Of a stretch of DNA of 47,886 nt, positions 40,314 through 47,886 are shown one piece after another; position 1 is the stretch's first letter, and each line of letters begins with the position of its first letter. The notes below the pieces were generated by a model that was not told the origin of the DNA, ran no database searches, and saw only the letters and a program-made list of their open reading frames with translations. The position numbers and the translations under genes are program-made. Origin of the DNA: Oscillospiraceae bacterium (GTDB taxonomy: Bacteria; Bacillota; Clostridia; Oscillospirales; Ruminococcaceae); the NCBI GenBank assembly GCA_017399765.1, contig JAFQBH010000035.1, positions 1 to 47,886 on the forward strand. The letters are read 5' to 3'.

Positions 40314-41426
40314 TTAATTTCCTCCTCCGATCATAAGCATTATTGAAACAGCGAAAATAAACATTATTGCCGTTACTGTTACAAGCGCAAGAAGAATTCC
40401 TATAACAGAAGATACCGATGAAAGAAGTTTAGATAATGTTTTGTTTTCAAGAACGGAACCAATTCCACATGAAAATGAAAGACAGGTTTTCCATAATATA
40501 AGATTGATAATCGGCGGAACAAAAATTACGGCAATAACTATTATTGCATATATACCCAATATATTTTTTGTTACTGTTATACAGCTTTTTACGGTTGACA
40601 TGGCATCTGAAACGGTGCTTCCTACAATTGGTATTGTGCTTCCGATAAGAAACTTTGCGGTTTTGGATACGTTAACATCAACGGTTGAAGAAATAAGAGT
40701 TCCAAGTCCCATTATTCCGGAAAAAGCGGTCATCAAAACAGAAAGCAGCCAGACGGAAAAGTTTTTTACTGTTTTTGCGATTTCGTCAATATTAAAAGCT
40801 GAAACTGCTCCGGATATGCAAAGAGCAAGATAAATTGAAACAAGAGGAAGAATGATTTCTGCTGAAATTTCAGAAATTACTGTAACTGCCGCAAGCATAA
40901 GAGAACGGAAACCTGCGGCAGATGATATATATCCGGAAGCGGCGACGGATGATGAATATACAGGAATGAAAGAAAGCATAAAATCAGAACATTCGCTGAT
41001 AACATTTGCCGAATATGTAATAACCTCTTTTATAGGAACAAGAAATACCGAAGCTGAAATTAAAGTAATAACGGCGTTTGCAACCGTTCCGGTGTTTTGA
41101 TAATCATCAGAAAAGCTTTGAACTATCGAACAGACAAGAACTGAGGAAATTATCATAAGCATGGATTTAAACGGTTTTCTGAAATTATTTATAAAGCTTT
41201 CGTAAAGCAGATCAATAAAATCAGAAAAGGAAAGATTAAAAAGTGCATCAGAATCGATACCGTCTATTCCGGAAGAATTTAAAAATTTTTTCACTTCATC
41301 AGGGATATATTCTGTAAAACCGCTTTTTCCAGCCGATTCAAGTTGTTTTTCAAAAATCTGTTCGTATGATGATCCTGAAAGAAAAAATGAAAAGATAAGA
41401 ATTAATATAACAAATATTTTTTTCAT
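40314..41426 (-). CDS. spoIIIAE: Stage III sporulation protein AE
   Basis: A 370-residue protein with a cleavable-type signal (1-20) and about seven further membrane helices. PFKSMLMIISSVLVCSIVQSF, ISEISAEIILPLVSIYLAL, and FSGIMGLGTLISSTVDVN are typical. It is the large polytopic component of the channel. Its start overlaps spoIIIAD by 4 bases. Confidence 0.93.
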   Translation of the reverse strand: MKKIFVILILIFSFFLSGSSYEQIFEKQLESAGKSGFTEYIPDEVKKFLNSSGIDGIDSDALFNLSFSDFIDLLYESFINNFRKPFKSMLMIISSVLVCSIVQSFSDDYQNTGTVANAVITLISASVFLVPIKEVITYSANVISECSDFMLSFIPVYSSSVAASGYISSAAGFRSLMLAAVTVISEISAEIILPLVSIYLALCISGAVSAFNIDEIAKTVKNFSVWLLSVLMTAFSGIMGLGTLISSTVDVNVSKTAKFLIGSTIPIVGSTVSDAMSTVKSCITVTKNILGIYAIIVIAVIFVPPIINLILWKTCLSFSCGIGSVLENKTLSKLLSSVSSVIGILLALVTVTAIMFIFAVSIMLMIGGGN

Positions 41427-41815
41427 AATTCCATAAGTTCTTTTATTATTGTTATTATTTCGGAAAAAAGAGGCATTGCGGAAGTAAGAATTACCGCTTT
41501 TCCTGCAAGGTCTATTTTTGAAGCAACCGAATTTTCTCCGCAGTCTTTACATGTTTCCGAAGCAATTTTCGTTATCATGCAAATTCCAAGACATTTTATT
41601 AAAATTTTGTATTTTTCTTTTTCTGTTCCTGCAACAGATATCAGTTCATTGATATATTCGATTATTTCCGCAAAATTTAAAACAGAAAAAAACAAAAGGA
41701 TGGTTCCGGCCGCAAGGGTGGCTCCAAAAGCAAATTCCGGTTTGTATTGTTTTAAAACAATTACAAACCCCGTGGATATTATTCCTATTCCGGCAATTGT
41801 AAAAATTGTATTCAT
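41423..41815 (-). CDS. spoIIIAD: Stage III sporulation protein AD
   Basis: A 130-residue membrane protein with four helices: about 3-20, 28-48, 68-88 and 103-122. VLKQYKPEFAFGATLAAG and KCLGICMITKIASETCKDCGE are conserved landmarks. It overlaps spoIIIAC and spoIIIAE by 4 bases each, so expression is tightly coupled. Confidence 0.94.
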   Translation of the reverse strand: MNTIFTIAGIGIISTGFVIVLKQYKPEFAFGATLAAGTILLFFSVLNFAEIIEYINELISVAGTEKEKYKILIKCLGICMITKIASETCKDCGENSVASKIDLAGKAVILTSAMPLFSEIITIIKELMEL

Positions 41816-42006
41816 AATCCAAAAACCGATTTTACAGTTTCAAAAAGATTGCTTATTTCGCCAATCAACATCATGAGCACGACGATAAGTCCCGCAAGGG
41901 TTGTCATCATAGCTTGTTCTTCCCTTCCGGAACGTATGAGCACCTGGTTGAGCACGGAAACTATAATTCCAATCGCTGCAATTTTAAAAATCATATCTAC
42001 TTCCAT
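41812..42006 (-). CDS. spoIIIAC: Stage III sporulation protein AC
   Basis: A 64-residue, two-helix membrane protein (about 5-25 and 34-53). IFKIAAIGIIVSVLNQVLI and the loop RSGREEQAMM are typical. Three TGAGCAC words, two of them full TGAGCACG, occur in this 195-base gene, the highest density in the window. Confidence 0.95.
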   Translation of the reverse strand: MEVDMIFKIAAIGIIVSVLNQVLIRSGREEQAMMTTLAGLIVVLMMLIGEISNLFETVKSVFGL

Positions 42007-42021
42007 ATCATCCTCCGAAAT

Positions 42022-42507
42022 TCAAATAAAAATAATTGCCGCAAACATTCCGGCAAGAACACCTGAATATCTTAATAATTTGATTTTTTGTAAAAAGGGA
42101 GCTTCAATTTTTTGATAATATGTATTTATTTTATTTCTGCAAAAATTAATTTCTCTGATTTGTTCTGCAGCAGAATATTTTCCCAATACAAAAAACACTT
42201 CTTCAAGAATTGAATTGACTGTTCTGTCTTTGCAAAAATTTGTAATATATGCAACTTCAGATATGTTTTTAAAGTTTTCAGGAATTACAGAACTCAAAAA
42301 ATTTTTTGTTTTGTCATCACATGAATTTTCGGTAAAATCAAAAATTTCATTTATTGTCATATTTTCACTTTCAATTCCCAAAAGAATATTTTTAATAAAT
42401 GAATCCACTCTTTTAACGTCTTTAAGTAAAGAAACATAATTTTCAGAAACAAGAAATCCAAAGGAAGATACAGAAAAAAACAAGAGAATAATTCCGAGAA
42501 TTTTCAT
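42022..42507 (-). CDS. spoIIIAB: Stage III sporulation protein AB
   Basis: A 161-residue protein with an N-terminal helix (1-20), a helical cytoplasmic-facing middle (FIKNILLGIESENMTINEIF) and a C-terminal helix (about 143-161). The fold resembles GspF-like inner-membrane proteins of secretion systems, as known for SpoIIIAB. It overlaps spoIIIAA by 4 bases. Confidence 0.9.
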   Translation of the reverse strand: MKILGIILLFFSVSSFGFLVSENYVSLLKDVKRVDSFIKNILLGIESENMTINEIFDFTENSCDDKTKNFLSSVIPENFKNISEVAYITNFCKDRTVNSILEEVFFVLGKYSAAEQIREINFCRNKINTYYQKIEAPFLQKIKLLRYSGVLAGMFAAIIFI

Positions 42508-43370
42508 ATTGCAAGCTCCTTTGCAGTGACAATTTTATATATTTCATGTTTTTTGTTTATGAAAACAAAATTATTAAATATGCTATATTTTATGATCTCT
42601 TGGGTAAGCGGCTTTGTGACAAAGTCTTTTTCATTCAAAGCGTGCATGCTTGCGACAATTTCAGTTCCGCTTTTCATTGCGAATAACGCCGAAGATATGT
42701 CTTTTTCATCGCCGAATTCATCGCATATGATTATATCCGGAGCCATTGACCGAACGGCTATTTTAATTCCGTCTTTTTTAATGAATCCGTTTAATATAAC
42801 GCTTGACCCAATGTCAAAAGAAGGAATTCCGCGAAAGGTTCCTGCAATTTCCATACGCTCGTCCACAATGCAAACACGTTTTTTTAAACTTGCGTATTTT
42901 GAATAATCTCTTAAAAGAGTTGTTTTTCCGGAACACGGAGGTCCTATTATAAGAAAACTGCAGTTTGGATATTCCCAAAGTTTTTTTGAACAACCGTTTA
43001 TCTCATGCGGAATTCTTATATTCAAAGCAGAAATGTCTTTTATTCCTATTATTTTTTCATTTTCATAGACAGCTGTTCCGCAAATGCCTGTTCTAATTCC
43101 TCCTTCAGAAGTGACAAAACCTTCACATATTTCGTTTCTAAAGGCATGTACAGAAAATTCACATAAAGAAGCAAAAATGTTTTGAATTTCCTGCAGGGAA
43201 ACGCAACCTGTTTTTATTTCAAAAATTTTGTTGTCAGTAACGATAAACGGTTTTTTATTTACTGTTACTCTGATTTCACAAATTTTATTTAAATCTATTC
43301 CACTCGACAAAACGCCTCCAGAAATATTTTTTCCAAGGCATTTAAAAAGCTTTTCAAAACAATTTTGCAA
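42504..43370 (-). CDS. spoIIIAA: Stage III sporulation protein AA (ATPase)
   Basis: A 288-residue secretion-type ATPase with Walker A GPPCSGKTTLLRD and Walker B PDIIICDEFGDEKD. RNEICEGFVTSEGGIRTGICG and HALNEKDFVTKPL are family features. It powers the SpoIIIA complex in the mother cell. The start is TTG with AAGGTGA upstream. It heads the eight-gene operon spoIIIAA-AH. Confidence 0.95.
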   Translation of the reverse strand: MQNCFEKLFKCLGKNISGGVLSSGIDLNKICEIRVTVNKKPFIVTDNKIFEIKTGCVSLQEIQNIFASLCEFSVHAFRNEICEGFVTSEGGIRTGICGTAVYENEKIIGIKDISALNIRIPHEINGCSKKLWEYPNCSFLIIGPPCSGKTTLLRDYSKYASLKKRVCIVDERMEIAGTFRGIPSFDIGSSVILNGFIKKDGIKIAVRSMAPDIIICDEFGDEKDISSALFAMKSGTEIVASMHALNEKDFVTKPLTQEIIKYSIFNNFVFINKKHEIYKIVTAKELAI

Positions 43371-43391
43371 ATTTTCACCTTCTTTTAGGCA

Positions 43392-43420
43392 ATTCTATGA
43401 AAGCAAGTCCAGAAATATGC
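43392..43420 (-). promoter_or_regulatory. Sigma-E-type promoter of the spoIIIA operon
   Basis: Minus strand GCATATTT (43420-43413) and CATAGAAT (43399-43392) with a 13-base spacer match the sigma-E pattern GHATANNT / CATACAHT with one mismatch. The B. subtilis spoIIIA operon is sigma-E controlled. Confidence 0.75.
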
Positions 43421-43425
43421 AAAAT

Positions 43426-43455
43426 AAAAAAGCTTCGGTTTTCCGAAGCTTTTTA
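43426..43455. terminator. Terminator of ligA
   Basis: AGCTTCGG (43431-43438) pairs with CCGAAGCT (43443-43450) around TTTT, with A/T runs on both sides. It separates ligA from the spoIIIA promoter. Confidence 0.9.
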
Positions 43456-43467
43456 TTGAGGATTTAT

Positions 43468-45471
<2,004 letters not shown>

Positions 45472-45511
45472 TTATAAAAATATTATATCACTTTTTAGGT
45501 TATAAATAAAT

Positions 45512-45541
45512 AAAAAAGGCACGGAAAACCGTGCCTTTCGG
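45512..45541 (-). terminator. Terminator after the isochorismatase-family gene
   Basis: AAAGGCACGG (45515-45524) pairs with CCGTGCCTTT (45529-45538), followed by T-run on the minus strand. Confidence 0.92.
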
Positions 45542-45549
45542 TAAATATT

Positions 45550-46080
45550 TTATCTGTTGATAACGGTGAACTGCATGCTTTCAAGAACGTCGAGAGCTTT
45601 ATCGTTAAGAGTTTTGTCGTTGCTTCCGACACAGAGAGCATCAATTATGATTTCGGCTTCCGGCTGAGCAGTTTTAAGCAAAACAGCATTTGCCATAACG
45701 CAGATATTGGTAACAACGCCGCAGATTTCAATTTCATCATAGTTATAATCTTTGTGAAGAACAAGCATCGCAAGATCAAAGCTTCCAAAAGTGTGTTTTC
45801 CAATGGTCATTGCATCTTTGCAAACTTCACCGGTTTTTCCGTAAAGTTTCCAGCCTTCGGTGCCGTTCTGGCAATGAACGACCGGAAGTTTTTTTCCTTC
45901 CTGCATTTCAAGGTATGCAGGACCGTGGGTATCCATGGTATAGATTATATCGTGACCTTCGGCTCTGTAAGCTTCAACTTTTGCGGCAATACGCTCGTCA
46001 AGAAGTTCAGCGCCTTCAAAACCAAGGCTTCCGGAAACAAAATCGTTCTGATAGTCAACAACAACAAGAAGTTTTTTCAT
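45550..46080 (-). CDS. Cysteine hydrolase of the isochorismatase/nicotinamidase family
   Basis: A 176-residue enzyme with the family's catalytic triad: Asp9 in VVVDYQNDFV, Lys95 in TIGKHTFGS and Cys127 in GVVTNICVMA. The DTHG motif near residue 50 is a metal/substrate landmark of nicotinamidases. Nicotinamidase is possible, but its usual metal-binding His pair is not evident, so a general amidohydrolase is as likely. It follows an asparaginase gene on the same strand. Confidence 0.88.
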   Translation of the reverse strand: MKKLLVVVDYQNDFVSGSLGFEGAELLDERIAAKVEAYRAEGHDIIYTMDTHGPAYLEMQEGKKLPVVHCQNGTEGWKLYGKTGEVCKDAMTIGKHTFGSFDLAMLVLHKDYNYDEIEICGVVTNICVMANAVLLKTAQPEAEIIIDALCVGSNDKTLNDKALDVLESMQFTVINR

Positions 46081-46108
46081 AACAGTTCTCCTTTTTTATA
46101 TAAAAGTT

Positions 46109-47116
46109 TTATTCATCAAGTTCGCCGCAAAGGTCTTTTTCCATAAGCTCTTCAATTTTGTCTTTTGGGTAACCGCAGCTCAGGAGATAATAAAGCTTTG
46201 CAACGGCGGCTTCGGTGGTCATATTTTTTCCGCTTACTGCACCGGCTTTTTTAAGCGGACTGCTTGCGGCATAATGCCCAAGACTAACGGTTCCTGTCGG
46301 ACATTGGGAGCAAACAACAACAATGTTTCCGTGCTCATAGGCTTTTTTGATAATGCCGCTGAGTTCGGTGCAATAATTAGGAACGTTTCCGGCTCCGAAA
46401 GTTTCAAGGACAACGCCACGGAGTTTTTGGGTTATAATAGGTTCAAAAAGATCAATTCGAATTCCGGGAAAAATTTTGATTACGCCGATAGGTTCTTCAA
46501 CAAATTCCTGCATTTCAAAAGGTGCTTCGCTCTTTTTCATCAAAACATTATCGCGGTAACGGATTCCGATTCCGGCGTCCGCAAGTTTCGGATAATTAGG
46601 CGAATCAAAAGCGATAAGGCTGTCCGCAGACATTTTTATTGCCCTGTTTCCGCGAAGAAGCTTTCCGGCAAAGAAAATGCAGACTTCGAAAACTTTTCCG
46701 GAAGCGGCGATCATCATTGAAGCAAGAATGTTATCTTTTCCGTCGCTTCGGATTTCGCAAAGAGGAATCTGGGAACCGGTTATAATTACCGGTTTGGGAA
46801 GATTGCGGAGAATAAAGGAAAGTGCGGAAGCGGTGTATGCCATTGTATCTGTTCCGTGAAGAACAACAAAACCGTCATATTTATCCATATTATCGCGGAT
46901 TGTTCTTCCGATAAGGTTCCATTCGCTTACAGTGATGTCAGAAGAATCCAGAAGAGGAGAAAATTCGATTACATCATATTCCGGAAGTTCAGGCGAAGAA
47001 AAATCGCTTATTCTTGCCATTATATTTGAAAAAGGTTCTTTTCCGGGTTCATAACCGTTTTCACCGCGTTCCATACCAATGGTTCCGCCGGTATATATAA
47101 TACAAATGCGCTTCAT
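46109..47116 (-). CDS. ansA: Type I L-asparaginase
   Basis: A 335-residue asparaginase with both catalytic threonine motifs: YTGGTIGME near residue 10 and VLHGTDTMAYTASAL near residue 90. GSQIPLCEIRSDGKDN, AFGAGN-like ETFGAGNVPN and a short C-terminal domain fit the cytoplasmic type I group. The start ATG 47116 has CGGAGGA just upstream; an in-frame reading beginning 40 codons earlier overlaps the acetyltransferase gene and is rejected. Its product ammonia/aspartate could feed the lysine and other aspartate-family genes, but no operon link exists. Confidence 0.92.
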   Translation of the reverse strand: MKRICIIYTGGTIGMERGENGYEPGKEPFSNIMARISDFSSPELPEYDVIEFSPLLDSSDITVSEWNLIGRTIRDNMDKYDGFVVLHGTDTMAYTASALSFILRNLPKPVIITGSQIPLCEIRSDGKDNILASMMIAASGKVFEVCIFFAGKLLRGNRAIKMSADSLIAFDSPNYPKLADAGIGIRYRDNVLMKKSEAPFEMQEFVEEPIGVIKIFPGIRIDLFEPIITQKLRGVVLETFGAGNVPNYCTELSGIIKKAYEHGNIVVVCSQCPTGTVSLGHYAASSPLKKAGAVSGKNMTTEAAVAKLYYLLSCGYPKDKIEELMEKDLCGELDE

Positions 47117-47150
47117 TTTTTCCTCCGCAGATTTTGATACATTTATATTA

Positions 47151-47612
47151 TCACATATTTTTATTTTGGTAAACATATTTACGTTCAAAAATCCGTTTTT
47201 CACTGTTGTTTTTTGCTTGGTTTTCTGCAGGAACAAAGCCGCGTTTTTTGTAAAAATCTATAGCTTTTTTGTTGGAATCGAGAACGGTGATATATGGAGA
47301 AACACATTTTGAAAGAGCAAACTTGAGAAGTTTTGTTCCGACGCCTTTCCCCTGTTTTTCAGGAGAAACATAAAGCAGACAGATTTCTTCGTCGGATGGA
47401 TTTATTGCAACAATTCCCTCCGGGCCATTATCATAGCTTATAAAAATAAGATAACCGTTTTTTAATTTTTCAGAAAGGAAATCGATCATATAGTTCAAAT
47501 CGTGCTTTTCGATGAATTCCGAAGAACAGATATCTTTGTGAGATTCTTTCCAAGAATCCATATAAACATTTGCGGCATCGTTTATATTTTCTTTTGTAAC
47601 TTTTGTTATCAT
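47151..47612 (-). CDS. GNAT-family N-acetyltransferase
   Basis: A 153-residue acetyltransferase with the acetyl-CoA motif LYVSPEKQGKGVGTKLLKFA and the C-terminal NKKAIDFYKKRGF segment. It is located upstream of the asparaginase gene on the same strand. Substrate unknown. An AAGGGAATTGAT site precedes the ATG. Confidence 0.88.
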   Translation of the reverse strand: MITKVTKENINDAANVYMDSWKESHKDICSSEFIEKHDLNYMIDFLSEKLKNGYLIFISYDNGPEGIVAINPSDEEICLLYVSPEKQGKGVGTKLLKFALSKCVSPYITVLDSNKKAIDFYKKRGFVPAENQAKNNSEKRIFERKYVYQNKNM

Positions 47613-47636
47613 ATCAATTCCCTTTCTTTTTTATAA

Positions 47637-47677
47637 AAAGAAAAGCACCGTTTCTGAAAGAAGAAACAGTGCTTTTT
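47637..47677 (-). terminator. Terminator of the tRNA cluster
   Basis: A 15-bp stem (47639-47653 region with 47661-47675, one wobble) lies directly after tRNA-Cys on the minus strand; its minus-strand 3' flank is T-rich. Confidence 0.8.
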
Positions 47678-47752
<75 letters not shown>

Positions 47753-47757
47753 ATATA

Positions 47758-47790
47758 TTTTAAGCCCCACAAAAATTATGGGGCTTAAAA
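47758..47790 (-). terminator. Hairpin between tRNA-Gly and tRNA-Cys
   Basis: A 12-bp perfect stem (47758-47769 with 47779-47790). The short T-run suggests it is a processing hairpin or weak terminator in the tRNA transcript. Confidence 0.6.
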
Positions 47791-47792
47791 TC

Positions 47793-47868
47793 TGGAGCGG
47801 GTTACGAGGCTCGAACTCGCTACCTCGACCTTGGCAAGGTCGCGCTCTACCAGATGAGCTAAACCCGC
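47793..47868 (-). tRNA. tRNA-Gly (anticodon GCC)
   Basis: Minus strand acceptor GCGGGTT/AACCCGC, anticodon stem CGACC/GGTCG around TTGCCAA, and T arm GCGAG/CTCGT around TTCGAGC. The anticodon GCC reads glycine GGC/GGU. CCA is encoded. Confidence 0.98.
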
Positions 47869-47872
47869 AAAT

Positions 47873-47886
47873 GGTGCCTTCGGTCG
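47873..47886 (-). tRNA. Possible 3' end of a third tRNA, cut by the window edge
   Basis: Minus strand CGACCGAAGGCACCA-type sequence ends in CCA four bases upstream of tRNA-Gly. The spacing and encoded CCA suggest another tRNA, but too little is present to name it. Confidence 0.45.

Overview
The window looks like chromosomal DNA of an anaerobic, spore-forming member of the Clostridia (Firmicutes), most likely in the Ruminococcaceae/Oscillospiraceae neighbourhood. The evidence is AT-leaning DNA with strong GGAGG Shine-Dalgarno sites and many TTG/GTG starts, a complete spoIIIAA-AH operon plus spoIIM and cwlD (endospores), a rubredoxin and a SCIFF peptide/radical SAM pair (anaerobic clostridia), a tyrosine T-box, and Firmicutes-type gene order (tig-clpP-clpX-lon-ysxC; recN-argR-nadK-tlyA-dxs-ispA-xseB-xseA-nusB next to spoIIIA). 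No prophage, insertion sequence or CRISPR array is visible.

Layout. 1-5.2 kb (+): end of tig, then clpP, clpX, lon and ysxC, a protein-quality-control block. 5.3-7.1 kb (+): NUDIX hydrolase and a membrane-tethered PstS-like protein. 7.2-9.3 kb (-): dapA and asd (lysine/diaminopimelate). 9.4-15.0 kb (+): queA, tgt and yajC (queuosine tRNA modification, secretion), interrupted by a minus-strand rubredoxin and XRE regulator, then a TIGR04086-like membrane protein and the SCIFF precursor with its radical SAM maturase. 15.1-19.7 kb: spoIIM (+) converging on a Xer-type recombinase (-), a pentein-like unknown, radA and cwlD (-). 19.9-24.0 kb (+): TrpR-like repressor and methyltransferase, tRNA-Val, a TIM-barrel protein, and an ECF sigma factor with its probable membrane anti-sigma partner. 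24.0-27.4 kb (-): cobalamin nucleotide-loop genes cobC-like, two complementary CobU-like proteins, cobS and cobT. 27.5-29.1 kb (-): tyrS under a tyrosine T-box. 29.1-38.6 kb (-): recN, argR, nadK, tlyA, dxs, ispA, xseB, xseA, a Kae1/TsaD-like paralogue and nusB. 38.6-43.4 kb (-): spoIIIAH to spoIIIAA behind a good sigma-E-type promoter. 43.5-47.9 kb (-): ligA, an isochorismatase-family hydrolase, asparaginase, GNAT acetyltransferase, tRNA-Cys, tRNA-Gly and probably the 3' end of a third tRNA.

Most of this is ordinary housekeeping and sporulation content. The least explained signal is a short word, TGAGCACG (or its complement CGTGCTCA), which I count 19 times, where about one copy is expected from base composition. 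It is absent from all plus-strand genes, occurs in all three codon frames of minus-strand genes, and forms an inverted pair inside the tyrS terminator. That is how DNA-uptake sequences behave in Neisseria and Haemophilus, but its function here is unknown. Other points of interest are the complementary split of CobU motifs between two small proteins, intergenic terminators whose 3' arm contains the next gene's Shine-Dalgarno site, a terminator in the nusB leader, and a divergent TsaD-like gene.
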